48,369 nt of DNA. Origin: Prosthecobacter debontii (lineage in GTDB: Bacteria > Verrucomicrobiota > Verrucomicrobiia > Chthoniobacterales > Chthoniobacteraceae). The notes under the pieces were generated by a model. That model saw only the letters and a program-made list of their open reading frames with translations. It had not been told where the DNA came from and searched no databases. Shown piece after piece: positions 34,063-43,105 of this stretch (positions within the stretch are counted from its first letter, which is position 1; the number at the start of each line of letters is the position of its first letter). A program made the position numbers and the translations under genes. Location: positions 1 to 48,369 of the forward strand of contig CAMAUI010000021.1 in assembly GCA_945861385.1 (NCBI GenBank), given 5' to 3'.

Positions 34063-36456
34063 TTAGAAAATCTGAACCTCGTAGTTCGGATCCACCGAAT
34101 CCGCCTTGGCGGCCGAGTCCAGGTTCTTCAGCGTTACCACTCCTTTTCGGACGTAGCTCTTGATCGCATCGGCGTAGAACCCTCCCTTTGTTGAGCCGGC
34201 GTCGGCATCCACGGCGGAGACACTCACGGAGTTGATCGTGCCTGCGGCGACTGTGGAGTCGGACATCGTCCCGGAGACGATGAAGGAGCCGATTTTTGTT
34301 CCTGTCGCGAGGTCGCCAAGCACCGTGGGTTTCGAGAGCACTCCTGCGAAGATCGAGGAGCCGGCAATGTCGCCGAGCTTGATGGAACCGATTTCGCCGG
34401 AAGTCCGGACGGTCGCTCCGCCGAGAGTGCCGCCGACGCTGAGAAGGTTTAACTTGGCGGTTCCATTGATCAGAACGCTCGCTTGGAGGCTCGCGCCGAT
34501 TTTCAGGCTGCTGATCGCCGGTGATGTGATCGTATTCGCGGCGGTGTTCGCCGCATCGTTCAGCCATTCATCCGCAGTGAGGCTGGCGATCTCCATGTCT
34601 GTGGCGAGCGAGTAATCGCGGACGCTGGCGAACTTGGTGGTCAGTTTCTGCCCTGCGGATGGAAAGGCGCCGATGGAGATTGTGTGATCGGCGTTGTTCT
34701 CCGGGTGCATCGCATCGGTGTTCCCGAGATCACCGAAGACGATGCTCTTTGCGCCGCCGCTGGCGGTGAAGTGTCCGTGGAGATGGACGTTGCCGAGTTT
34801 CACGGTGCCGATTGTCTGGTTGATGAAAATGTCATCCACATCCGCGATCACTCCGCGCGCGGTTTTCGCGAGCAGTTTGGATGACGGGTCGGAACCGGTG
34901 ATTGAAATGTCTGTTTCGCCGCCGCCAAATGTCAGCGTCCCAGTGCCGGGGCCTTTCAAGGTGAAGGTCACGTCGTCTCCGTTCGCATCCTTGACGGTGA
35001 TGGGGACGTTTGCGCGCCCACCCACCGTGCCGAAGGCAAAATCGAACGTGCGCAGAACCTCGGGGTCGCCGAGTCCCGCGTCATCGCGCCGGAAGTTGGC
35101 GGTGTTGTCGTCGGAAAAAAGTTCCTGGATCGTGCTTCCTGCCGGAGTTTCGACGAGGGCGAGCATCCGGTATTTTTTCCCATCCACGAGGCCGTCGGAA
35201 GGGATGGTGAATTTCAGCGGGAGGGTGGCGCTCTTGCCGGGGTTGATCTTGATGCGGAGGTCCGTGAAGGCTGCGACCTGCAAGTCCGTCATTGGGTCGA
35301 GCGCGAAGCCGTTGGCGTCCGAGTTGTTCGAGAAGTTCGATTCGGAGAGGAAGAGTTTGACGTTCACCGTGCCCTTCGCGAGCCCTCCGGAATTGTTGGA
35401 GATGCGGAGCTTCGCGGTGCCATTGTCGCCGGGCACGAACGTTGCCGGGAGTCCGTCATCGGCGAATTCGCCAATGAGGTTCGGCTTCACGTTCACAAGG
35501 AATTCGTCCGTCATTTCCATGCCGTTTTTCCCCGCCGTGACCTTGACTTTTGCCGTGCCGTTCAGGGTGCTGGAAAAAGCAAGATCGAGCTTGCCTGTGG
35601 AAGCGTTGATCGTGGCTTTCACGAGCTTGGTCGGCTGGTCGGTCGCGGCATCGGTCACCACGACGCTGAATGTATGGCCGTCCGTATTACCCGGTGTCGC
35701 GGGGACGACCCGCATGTCCACGAACTGGATTAATTGGGCCGCCGTCGGCGTCCCGCCCGAATAATTCTGAACCGGGAAATTTCCCGCGGTTTGCAGTGCC
35801 GCGATCGCATTCACAAAGGGCATCGAGGCATCCGTCACGCGACCGAAGACAGTGAAGCCGCCATTTTGGGCATCGAGATTCCCCGCGTTGTCCGCGAGAT
35901 TGATGAAAAACTCGCTGGTTGCGCTGTGCGGTCCCCCGCCCTGATCCGGGCCGACCTTGGCCATCGCGACGGTCTGGACGAGGTTCGATCGCTCGGAGTC
36001 CGCGGGATCGAACTCGTTGTGGACGGTCGTGAACGTCTCGATGTGAGTGAACGTGTTCGTGGCATTGAAACCGCCACCCTGAAGCACGAAACCCTGCACG
36101 AGCCGGTGGAAGAAACCGCCGTCGTAGTCGGCGGCGGTGTCCTTGTTGTTCAGGTAGCGCAGAAAGTTGGAAACCGTCACCGGGGCCTTGTCGTCGAACA
36201 GCTCCATCGCGATCACCGCGGGCGAGGATGCGCCGGCGGGCGTGAAATTCGTCACCATCTCTACGACAGTGCGGTAGCTCTTCGTCGCATCAACGAGGGT
36301 GCCGAGATCAATGCTCGCGCCTTTCTGTCCGACGCCCGCAGCGATGTCGAAAATCGGGTTCACAATGGCGGCGGGTGCGATGCGTGACTCGAGCGGTTCA
36401 ATCAGAGGCATCTTCATCATTTTGGGTTTGTTCACGGAGTGTGAGGTGGCGTGCAT
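34063..36456 (-). CDS. Exported cyclophilin / CARDB / solenoid protein with EPLESRIAPA motif
   Basis: A 797-residue exported protein, third in a run of three. Near the N-terminus, EPLESRIAPA (residues 20-29) resembles the LEPR-XLL motif of planctomycete and verrucomicrobial exported proteins and replaces a typical signal peptide. A cyclophilin-type peptidyl-prolyl isomerase domain follows (about 45-250), with FHRLVQGFVLQGGG and SEFFINLADN; the key R and Q are kept. Next come an Ig-like region, a CARDB domain (about 335-460) with SNNSGGLAKGTVNVKLFLSE, and a C-terminal beta-solenoid (about 545-770) of IGSIKLGD-type turns. I chose ATG 36456, which starts four bases after the stop of the upstream gene; ATG 36420 is an alternative. 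Confidence 0.88.
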   Translation of the reverse strand: MHATSHSVNKPKMMKMPLIEPLESRIAPAAIVNPIFDIAAGVGQKGASIDLGTLVDATKSYRTVVEMVTNFTPAGASSPAVIAMELFDDKAPVTVSNFLRYLNNKDTAADYDGGFFHRLVQGFVLQGGGFNATNTFTHIETFTTVHNEFDPADSERSNLVQTVAMAKVGPDQGGGPHSATSEFFINLADNAGNLDAQNGGFTVFGRVTDASMPFVNAIAALQTAGNFPVQNYSGGTPTAAQLIQFVDMRVVPATPGNTDGHTFSVVVTDAATDQPTKLVKATINASTGKLDLAFSSTLNGTAKVKVTAGKNGMEMTDEFLVNVKPNLIGEFADDGLPATFVPGDNGTAKLRISNNSGGLAKGTVNVKLFLSESNFSNNSDANGFALDPMTDLQVAAFTDLRIKINPGKSATLPLKFTIPSDGLVDGKKYRMLALVETPAGSTIQELFSDDNTANFRRDDAGLGDPEVLRTFDFAFGTVGGRANVPITVKDANGDDVTFTLKGPGTGTLTFGGGETDISITGSDPSSKLLAKTARGVIADVDDIFINQTIGTVKLGNVHLHGHFTASGGAKSIVFGDLGNTDAMHPENNADHTISIGAFPSAGQKLTTKFASVRDYSLATDMEIASLTADEWLNDAANTAANTITSPAISSLKIGASLQASVLINGTAKLNLLSVGGTLGGATVRTSGEIGSIKLGDIAGSSIFAGVLSKPTVLGDLATGTKIGSFIVSGTMSDSTVAAGTINSVSVSAVDADAGSTKGGFYADAIKSYVRKGVVTLKNLDSAAKADSVDPNYEVQIF

Positions 36457-36460
36457 GCGG

Positions 36461-39400
36461 CTATGGGATTTCAAGGAGCGTCGTGTCGTCGGTTGGCGGA
36501 TTTCCGGCAAGGGGAATTGTGTCTTTCGCATCGGTCAAGCCGAGCATTGCGCCGCCCACTTTCGCGGAGGCGATCACTTGCGCGACAAAGCCGAAGTGGT
36601 CGCCTGTCGCGACGCTTCCGGTGAGGTTGCCGGTGATGATGATGCTCGCGATCTTCGATGTGATTCCGCCGACGATGACAGCGTCGTCTGCATTTCCAAA
36701 GCCATCGCCGTTCACGTCCTTCACGCCGGCCACGAGGCTGCTGGCTGTCCAGTTTCCATTCACCGTGAAGGCGTCCACCTGGGCATTGCCGTTCGCGGCC
36801 CCGCCAAAGCGGTCGTAGCCCGCGAGGAAGCGACTGTCGGACACATCGGAATCCACGGTGAACTTTCCGATGGCGAGATCGGCGCCCGCGCGTGGCGCGG
36901 ACTTCCCGAGCGCGCTGAAAAATACGCCGGAGACAGGCCCGGCGATGTGTGCGCTGCCGAGATCGCGCCCGACCCTGATTGCGCTGCCGGAGACACCACC
37001 GCCGACTTCCAGCGTGGTGAGCGAGCCACCGGTTTCAATCGTCGCGGAGCCGCTGCCGACCCCCGCTGTGAGGGCACCTATGATGGCAATCATCTTCGCG
37101 CCACCGATGTCCGCGAAATTGTCGTCGAGCGCGGACTGGCCCTGGCCGATGAGGATGGCCGCACTGCCCGCGCCGGAACCGCCTGTGACACTCGCAGCCG
37201 TGAGGCGTGCCAGCGAACCGTCCGCATAAATCATGGCTGACCCTGTGCCGATTCCGCCGACAACCCCGCCGAGTTCAATGGTTCCGAGCGCGCCCTGCAC
37301 GATGCCCGTGGCGCTGAGGCGATCGAGCGCACGAATGGATGCGCTGTCTGTGCCAGCGCCTCCGCGGAGTTCGCCAGAGATCGAGAGTTTCGCGATGGTG
37401 CCTTCGGCGAAAATAGCGGCCGAATTCTGACCCCCACCGCCGACGACATGTCCGTGGATCGTCGCCTTGGTGATGCCTGTGCTGCTGAAAATCGTCGCAC
37501 TCCCGGCACCGCTGCCGCCGAGAATGATGGGTGAGGGTACCGGTGTTTCGAAGCCGATGCTCAGGTTCGCGATTCGCCCGCCCGCGCGGATGCTGCCTGA
37601 GTTTACACCGTCAGCGCCGATGATGGCGCCGAGGATTGAGAGATTTCCGATGTCGCCCACGACGCTCGGGTCGCTCCCTGCAATGATGCTGCCGCTTTCG
37701 GCGCCTTCCCCGCCTGAGAGGGTGCCGTTCATCGAAAGCGAAGCCAGCCTGCCGGATGCGATGATGCTCCCCGATGCGACGCCTGATCCTCCAGTGACGC
37801 TCCCAAAAATACGCACCGGTCCCATGGCGCCACCCGTTGCGATGCTCCCGGAAAGTGCGCCGTCGCCACCGAAAAGTGCGCCGTTGATTTTTGCCGAAGC
37901 CACGAATCCGCCGGCGATGATGCTGCCGCTCCGTTCGCCGGCGCTGCCAGGCCTCGCATCCAGCCCGCCGGTAACGCTGATCCTGCCGATGCCGCCCTCG
38001 GCGGTGATTGCTCCGCTGGAGCTTCCCACACCAGCGGTGATCGCGGCTGCGGCGGCCAGGTCATTTCTGATGGTGATTTTGCCGATCGAGTCCTGTGACG
38101 CGACCGTTCCGGAGAAATCTCCCCCGCCACCGGTCACAACCTGCCCGACAGTTACGTCTCCGATCCCGACGGCATCCACGTGCCCGCTGCGGGCGCCCGC
38201 GCCGCCGATGATTGATCCGCCCACTGTCAGCGAGCCGAGTCTCCCGCCGGCGGTGACAGATCCCGTGTTATCCTCCGCACCTCCGAGCAGGCTGTCCTGC
38301 AGCGTCAGGGATCCGATTTTTCCACCCGCGTTGATGGTCGCCGCGCCCTCGCCAGGGGCGGTGTTTGCCGCCGTGAAATCGCCGTGCAGGTTCCGCATCG
38401 CCACGGCTCCGATGGATGCGTCGCTGGAGATGCGCCCGCTGTTATCGCCCGTCCCGGCCCAAAGATTGCCAGTCAATTGAACCTTGCTGATCGTCTTGAG
38501 CGCGGTGATCTCGCCCGAATGGCCGCCGTCGCCGCCGCGGATGTCCCCGGAGATCGTGATGCGGCCGATGGTGCCGTCCGCCTTGATCCGTCCGGATTCA
38601 TCACCATCCCCGCCGAGGATGCTGCCGATTGTTACAAAGCCGATTTTTCCCTCGCAGGTGATGGAGCCTGCGCCGGTGGCGCTGTTCCCCGCGGACGTCC
38701 TGAGCGATCCGCCGATGCTGATGCTGCCGATGTTCCCGACTGAATTCGTGGCCAGGCCTTTCACGACTTCGATTTCGGCGTCCACGATATCGCCCTCCAC
38801 GACAAGCTTGCCGATGGCGCCGGTGAATGTGCTGTGCAGGCTCCCGCTTGCGTCCTGTGTGGACAGGCCGGCCTCCCCGAATGATTCCACCGTGAGCGAT
38901 TTGACAGCCACGGCGTTGTTGGAATTTCCCGCGTCCATCCGGCCAAGGTCGCCATCCACCGTCACATGGCCGAGTGACACGCCAAACAGCGGGCTCGAGG
39001 ATGCGCGGATGTAGCCGACCTCGGTTCGATCATCACCGGCGCCATCCTGCATCGCCGCCGTGATGCTGAGCGACGCGCCCGACAATGGGTTGGGCGTGCC
39101 CGGCCCCGCGATGCTGTTGATGGCGAGCAACTGCAATTGCTCGCCGGTGTCGTTGTTGTCGGTGATGTGTGTGGTGCCGCCTGCGGCATCCTTGAAAGTG
39201 AACATCGTCTGCGCGGTGAGCAGCGCACTGTTTGCTGAGCCCGTGAAGACGGGCTTGGAAAATTTCACCGTCACGAGGTCGCCATCCAGATCCTTGTAGG
39301 TCACGGTTGTCGCGTTGATGAGGATGGCGGGGGCGATGCGATTCTCGAGCGGTTCGAATGACGAGCCGGTGTTCTTTTTTTCCCTCTGGCGCGGGGCCTT

Positions 39401-39481
39401 TTTCTCCGCCTGCGCAGGGGGAGGGGCCTTGGTGCGGCCCTTGAGCTTGTCCACTAGGCGGCGGAGGAGGGGGCGCTTCAT
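36461..39481 (-). CDS. Glycine-rich exported beta-solenoid protein, 26-residue repeats, EPLENRIAPA motif
   Basis: A 1,006-residue protein, second in the run. A basic, proline-rich N-terminus leads to FEPLENRIAPA (42-52), the same LEPR-XLL-like motif as in the next gene. A non-repeated region (53-250) is followed by about 23 units of roughly 26 residues (251-858) with the pattern IG.(I/L)(T/S)(I/V).G.(I/L/V).GG.G..SG.I.A.G, predicting a right-handed parallel beta-helix. The C-terminal 150 residues contain a DVNGDGFGNADD calcium-type loop and further solenoid turns. The ATG overlaps the upstream stop (ATGA). Such solenoids form surface or extracellular fibres, adhesins or glycan-active proteins; no catalytic motif is visible. 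Confidence 0.88.
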   Translation of the reverse strand: MKRPLLRRLVDKLKGRTKAPPPAQAEKKAPRQREKKNTGSSFEPLENRIAPAILINATTVTYKDLDGDLVTVKFSKPVFTGSANSALLTAQTMFTFKDAAGGTTHITDNNDTGEQLQLLAINSIAGPGTPNPLSGASLSITAAMQDGAGDDRTEVGYIRASSSPLFGVSLGHVTVDGDLGRMDAGNSNNAVAVKSLTVESFGEAGLSTQDASGSLHSTFTGAIGKLVVEGDIVDAEIEVVKGLATNSVGNIGSISIGGSLRTSAGNSATGAGSITCEGKIGFVTIGSILGGDGDESGRIKADGTIGRITISGDIRGGDGGHSGEITALKTISKVQLTGNLWAGTGDNSGRISSDASIGAVAMRNLHGDFTAANTAPGEGAATINAGGKIGSLTLQDSLLGGAEDNTGSVTAGGRLGSLTVGGSIIGGAGARSGHVDAVGIGDVTVGQVVTGGGGDFSGTVASQDSIGKITIRNDLAAAAAITAGVGSSSGAITAEGGIGRISVTGGLDARPGSAGERSGSIIAGGFVASAKINGALFGGDGALSGSIATGGAMGPVRIFGSVTGGSGVASGSIIASGRLASLSMNGTLSGGEGAESGSIIAGSDPSVVGDIGNLSILGAIIGADGVNSGSIRAGGRIANLSIGFETPVPSPIILGGSGAGSATIFSSTGITKATIHGHVVGGGGQNSAAIFAEGTIAKLSISGELRGGAGTDSASIRALDRLSATGIVQGALGTIELGGVVGGIGTGSAMIYADGSLARLTAASVTGGSGAGSAAILIGQGQSALDDNFADIGGAKMIAIIGALTAGVGSGSATIETGGSLTTLEVGGGVSGSAIRVGRDLGSAHIAGPVSGVFFSALGKSAPRAGADLAIGKFTVDSDVSDSRFLAGYDRFGGAANGNAQVDAFTVNGNWTASSLVAGVKDVNGDGFGNADDAVIVGGITSKIASIIITGNLTGSVATGDHFGFVAQVIASAKVGGAMLGLTDAKDTIPLAGNPPTDDTTLLEIP
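36908..38731 (-). repeat. Array of about 23 in-frame 78-base (26-residue) repeats
   Basis: Codons 251-858 of the solenoid gene. Units are typically 26 codons, with several longer ones caused by insertions after the GG.G turn. Hydrophobic and glycine positions are strictly kept, but the DNA between units is well diverged, so the array is old. Confidence 0.85.
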
Positions 39482-42400
39482 GGGGCGGTGTCGTTGTCCC
39501 TCACGGTGAGCGTCACATCGTTCGGATTCTGGCCGGCAAAACGTGTGTCCGTGCTGGTTGCAGCGTTGAGGCGGATGGTGAATGTGCCGGTGCCGTTGAC
39601 CAGCGCGTCGTCGGTGGCGGTGACGGTGACGATGTGTTCCTCGGTGTCGCTGATCACGAGTTGCGCCATGTCCAGTGTCGCGCGGGATGTATCGGCTGCC
39701 CCGGAGGTGTTGACGATTTGCAAGGGGATCGTGACCGGGGCGCTCGGGGTTCCGCCGAGCTTCACTTTGAATGTCGCGGTGCGCATTGGCTCGTTCGTGT
39801 CGCCCTCCTTCACCGTGAGCGTCGCGGGCGTGACGGTGATGCCGGGGATGTTGTCCTGGATCGTCAGCGAGACATCAGCGGCGTCCATTCCATCGAAGCG
39901 CGCATCGGTGCTTGTTGCCGCTTTCAGCCGGATCGTGAAGGCGTTGCTGGAATTTTTTTTGAGGTCGTCACCAGCGGTGATGGTCACGATCTGCTCGGTG
40001 GTCGCGTTGTCCGGCGTGAAGGTGAGTAGCGCGGTGCTGAGCGTTGCACGGGTGATGTCGGGCACGTTGAGGTTGTTCACGAGGTCGAGAGGGATGGTCA
40101 CATTCCCCACCGGTCTTGTGTCGAGGCGGACACGAAATGTCGCGGTGCGGAGCGGATTGTCCACGAGGCTCTCCTTCACAGTCAGCGTTTGCGTCGAAAC
40201 AAGGATGCCATTGAGCGGCCCGAAGGGAACGGTCTTCGGTATGGCCATCAGATCCGTGATCGGGTCGGTGTAATCGAGCTGGGCGATCAGGTACTTTCCC
40301 GCTCCCGTTTCGCCGGCGGGGAGGCGGATCGTGAGATCGGCGGAGCCAAATGCCCTGATGGGCAAATTTCCTCCGCCGCCGGGCGGGAGAGAATTGAGTT
40401 TCAGATCGGTCTGAAGCCGGCCCAGGGGCCCGAACTTCAGCTCCCTGTCCGTTTCCGTTTCGAGAGACTCGTCGCTCGAAAGCCAGAAACGCACTTTCCA
40501 TTTGCCTGTGCTTTTTGTGCCGCCGTTCGTGATGAACAGCGAGCCGACGATGTCTGTGGACGTTCCGCGATAAACTTTCGTCGGGCTCTCGCTCCAGATC
40601 GAGGTGATGTTCGCCTTTGCAAATGGCGGCAGATACGCCGGGCCATCGAAGCCCCGAAGCTCCACCGTGCTCCACGCCACCCTCGCTTCCGCGGGTGCGG
40701 TGCGGAGGATATGGACGGCGAGCGAGTATCGCTCCGCATCGAGGTAGCGGTGTGTGCCATAGACCGCAAAACCTCCCCCGGCGCGCTGGCGCACCTGCCC
40801 CGGCTTGCGGGTTCCGTCACCCCAGTCAATCACCGCCGTGTAGTCCGATGCCCTTGTGCCCGGCGTCGAATCGGTGAATGTCGCAAGCATCCGGTCCCCC
40901 GCGATGAGCGCGCCGATTTGCACAAGCTCCCTGCCCGCTGCGCGGATGGTGGCGGCGGGGTCGTGGATGATCGCGCTTCCGTTCAAAATCGCGGTTGCGC
41001 CGTGCGGGCCATCGAGTGTCACCAGCAACGGGTAGGTGCCGGCGCGAGCGTAAGTGTGCGTGCCGCGGACTTCGTAGAGCCCGGGCCGCAGCGATGAGCG
41101 GACAATGGTGATCGGCGGGTTCGCGCCACTACTGGCCTGCAAAGCTGTGCCGTCGCCCCAATTTACATTCGCGATGAAATCCGACCCCGACGTTCCGAAC
41201 GATCCGTGCCGGAACGTCGCGAGCGTCACCTGGCCGGTCGAGGTGCCTGCGCTGGCGCTGATGGTTTGCGCAGTCGCGACGACGGGCTTGTCGCCTACGC
41301 CGATCTCGATGAGCTCATAGCGCAACACATCGGAGGGGGACGAATCCAGCACCGGATCGTTGACCGCGCCGACCCCGATGGTGAGATCCCACGCGCCGGC
41401 AGACGGACGCCCGGTGGCGAGCAAATTATCCGCGCTCAGGCCGGCGTAGATTGTCTGGCCGGTGAAATTATCGCGCACGGGAAAGCGCGTGCTGATCGCA
41501 TCGCTCTCGAGGTCCACCGAGCGCACGGAGATCGGCGGGACAGTGCCCGGCCTCGCGATCACGGGAGCCATCGGAAAAAGGATCGGCGGGTCGTTCACCG
41601 TGTCCGTGACGGCGTTCAGCGGGATGGTGAGGATCGTTTTCTCCCCGCTCGGATCCTCGGCGGTCACGGTGACAACGCCGGGGCCGATGCCGGTTGCGCT
41701 GACCAGGATCACCGCGTCCGTCGTGCTCGCAAAAACGCTGTGCGCGGTCATTTTCACGTTGGTTACGGGGCGGTCGGCGCCACCGACCTTCACTGCTGCC
41801 ACGCGATCCAGCGTGTCGAGCCCGCGCACGATCTGGCCGAAGAGCGTGTGCTTAAAATCGAGGTGCCGCGGCTGGCCGAGCGTGACAAAAAATTGCGTCC
41901 CATTCGTCGGCTTGAAGCTGCCTGTGCTGTAGCGGGAGTTGCCGTTAAATGGGAAGGACTGCTGGTAGCCGCCCTGCGAGTTCGCCATCGCGAGCTGGCC
42001 GTATCCCGTGTAGATCAACTCTGGCCGGAACTCGTGCGGAATCGTGAACGGCGACGGTCCCGAGCCGGTGCCCGCCTTGTCCCCGCCCTGGATCACGAAA
42101 TCCGGGATGACCCGGTGGATGAGCACATCGTCGTAGTAGCCAGATTGTGCCACGCCCGCGAGCAACGCGACCGTCTGCGGCGTCGCATGGCGGAAAAGCT
42201 GGAACTCCATCTCCCCGGTGAACGGCGTCGGGGTGCCCGGCACGGAGCCATCGTCATCGGTATGGACGGTGATTTTGTAATGGGGATTGCCCGTGCGCAT
42301 GCGCGCGAACAGTTTTTCGTTCGATGTCTTCACCGAGAAACTCAGCGGATCACCATCGGCGTCACTGCCGGTCACCGGGATCACAAGCGTCTTCCCCACA

Positions 42401-42519
42401 CGGACAAAGCGAGGAACCTGCGACGCATCCGGCACGTTCAGCACTGGCGGCGCCGCCGGCACCGGCAGCAGCGAACTCATCAAGGCACCGGTGAGAATGA
42501 GGCTGGAACGTGAAATCAT
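39478..42519 (-). CDS. Exported cyclophilin with PKD-like and tandem Calx-beta-like domains
   Basis: A 1,013-residue exported protein, first of the run of three. ATG 42519 opens a signal peptide (MISRSSLILTGALMSSLLP). An Ig-like segment and a cyclophilin-type peptidyl-prolyl isomerase domain follow (about 65-245), with IHRVIPDFVIQGGDKAGTGSG and TQFFVTLGQP; the active R and Q are present and the tryptophan of eukaryotic cyclophilins is replaced (RHLDFKHTLFGQI). Two PKD-like domains lie in the middle, each with a (V/I)(N/D)WGDGT strand. The end carries two Calx-beta-like repeats of about 120 residues. Its stop overlaps the start of the solenoid gene. The isomerase is a minor part, so folding of the adjacent giant proteins is only a hypothesis. 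Confidence 0.88.
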   Translation of the reverse strand: MISRSSLILTGALMSSLLPVPAAPPVLNVPDASQVPRFVRVGKTLVIPVTGSDADGDPLSFSVKTSNEKLFARMRTGNPHYKITVHTDDDGSVPGTPTPFTGEMEFQLFRHATPQTVALLAGVAQSGYYDDVLIHRVIPDFVIQGGDKAGTGSGPSPFTIPHEFRPELIYTGYGQLAMANSQGGYQQSFPFNGNSRYSTGSFKPTNGTQFFVTLGQPRHLDFKHTLFGQIVRGLDTLDRVAAVKVGGADRPVTNVKMTAHSVFASTTDAVILVSATGIGPGVVTVTAEDPSGEKTILTIPLNAVTDTVNDPPILFPMAPVIARPGTVPPISVRSVDLESDAISTRFPVRDNFTGQTIYAGLSADNLLATGRPSAGAWDLTIGVGAVNDPVLDSSPSDVLRYELIEIGVGDKPVVATAQTISASAGTSTGQVTLATFRHGSFGTSGSDFIANVNWGDGTALQASSGANPPITIVRSSLRPGLYEVRGTHTYARAGTYPLLVTLDGPHGATAILNGSAIIHDPAATIRAAGRELVQIGALIAGDRMLATFTDSTPGTRASDYTAVIDWGDGTRKPGQVRQRAGGGFAVYGTHRYLDAERYSLAVHILRTAPAEARVAWSTVELRGFDGPAYLPPFAKANITSIWSESPTKVYRGTSTDIVGSLFITNGGTKSTGKWKVRFWLSSDESLETETDRELKFGPLGRLQTDLKLNSLPPGGGGNLPIRAFGSADLTIRLPAGETGAGKYLIAQLDYTDPITDLMAIPKTVPFGPLNGILVSTQTLTVKESLVDNPLRTATFRVRLDTRPVGNVTIPLDLVNNLNVPDITRATLSTALLTFTPDNATTEQIVTITAGDDLKKNSSNAFTIRLKAATSTDARFDGMDAADVSLTIQDNIPGITVTPATLTVKEGDTNEPMRTATFKVKLGGTPSAPVTIPLQIVNTSGAADTSRATLDMAQLVISDTEEHIVTVTATDDALVNGTGTFTIRLNAATSTDTRFAGQNPNDVTLTVRDNDTAP
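39481..40212 (-). repeat. Two tandem Calx-beta-like units in the cyclophilin gene
   Basis: Two adjacent units of about 120 codons share blocks such as RTATF.V.L, VTIPL..VN, RATL and AATSTD.RF.G, followed by a DN turn. Conservation is high compared with the PKD-like domains, which points to a duplication within the gene. Confidence 0.75.
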
Positions 42520-42618
42520 GAAACTTGTGAGGCGCTCTGATGAGGACACGCCAATGGACACACCAAGCTTAGAATCGCAAGGCACTCATCGCGATTTCCT
42601 TCCCAGCGAAGGGACGGC

Positions 42619-43008
42619 CTACTTTCCGCTGTTCGCCTTGATGAACTCCTCGATCTTGGCTTTCGGCGCCGATCCCACTGTACGAGCGACTTCCTTCCCG
42701 CCCTTCATGATGATCATGCACGGAATCCCGCTGACCTTGAATCGCTGCGCCAGCTCCTGGTGATCATCCACGTTGACCTTCGCAATTTTGATGTCCGCAT
42801 TGGCCGCTGCGATTTCCTTGAGGATGGGATCAATGACCCTGCACGGCCCGCACCATGGCGCCCAGAAATCCACGAGCACCGGCTTGGTGGACTTCTCCAC
42901 TTCCGCAGCCCAGTTTTCCTTGGTGATTACGATGCGTTTGTCGCCCGCATCAGCGGCGAAGGCGTGAAGTGACAAAGCGAGGACGGCGAGAATGGCAGGA
43001 AGTTTCAT
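42619..43008 (-). CDS. Exported thioredoxin
   Basis: A 129-residue thioredoxin with a cleavable signal peptide ([20 protein letters not shown]). The active site W-C53-G-P-C56 and the cis-proline loop SGIPCMI are present, so it should catalyse disulfide exchange, here outside the cytoplasm. It differs from DsbE/ResA-type proteins because it is a plain thioredoxin fold with no extra insertion. ATG 43008 is chosen over the 43050 extension, because the signal peptide starts there. It lies 99 bases upstream of the first cyclophilin gene on the same strand and may be co-transcribed with it. It diverges from thyA. Confidence 0.92.
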   Translation of the reverse strand: MKLPAILAVLALSLHAFAADAGDKRIVITKENWAAEVEKSTKPVLVDFWAPWCGPCRVIDPILKEIAAANADIKIAKVNVDDHQELAQRFKVSGIPCMIIMKGGKEVARTVGSAPKAKIEEFIKANSGK

Positions 43009-43105
43009 TGCGCCCGAGCCTAGCCGCCGGCGAAGCGCCCGCAACTCCAAACATCACAGCACTCTTGCCGGTGTGGGGCGCGCGGTGGTTATTCTCGCCG
43101 CGCAA

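Noticed and set aside
36908..38731. CRISPR-like array suspected from regular 78-base spacing
   Set aside because: The periodicity is in the protein code; repeats are degenerate in DNA and lie in one open frame.
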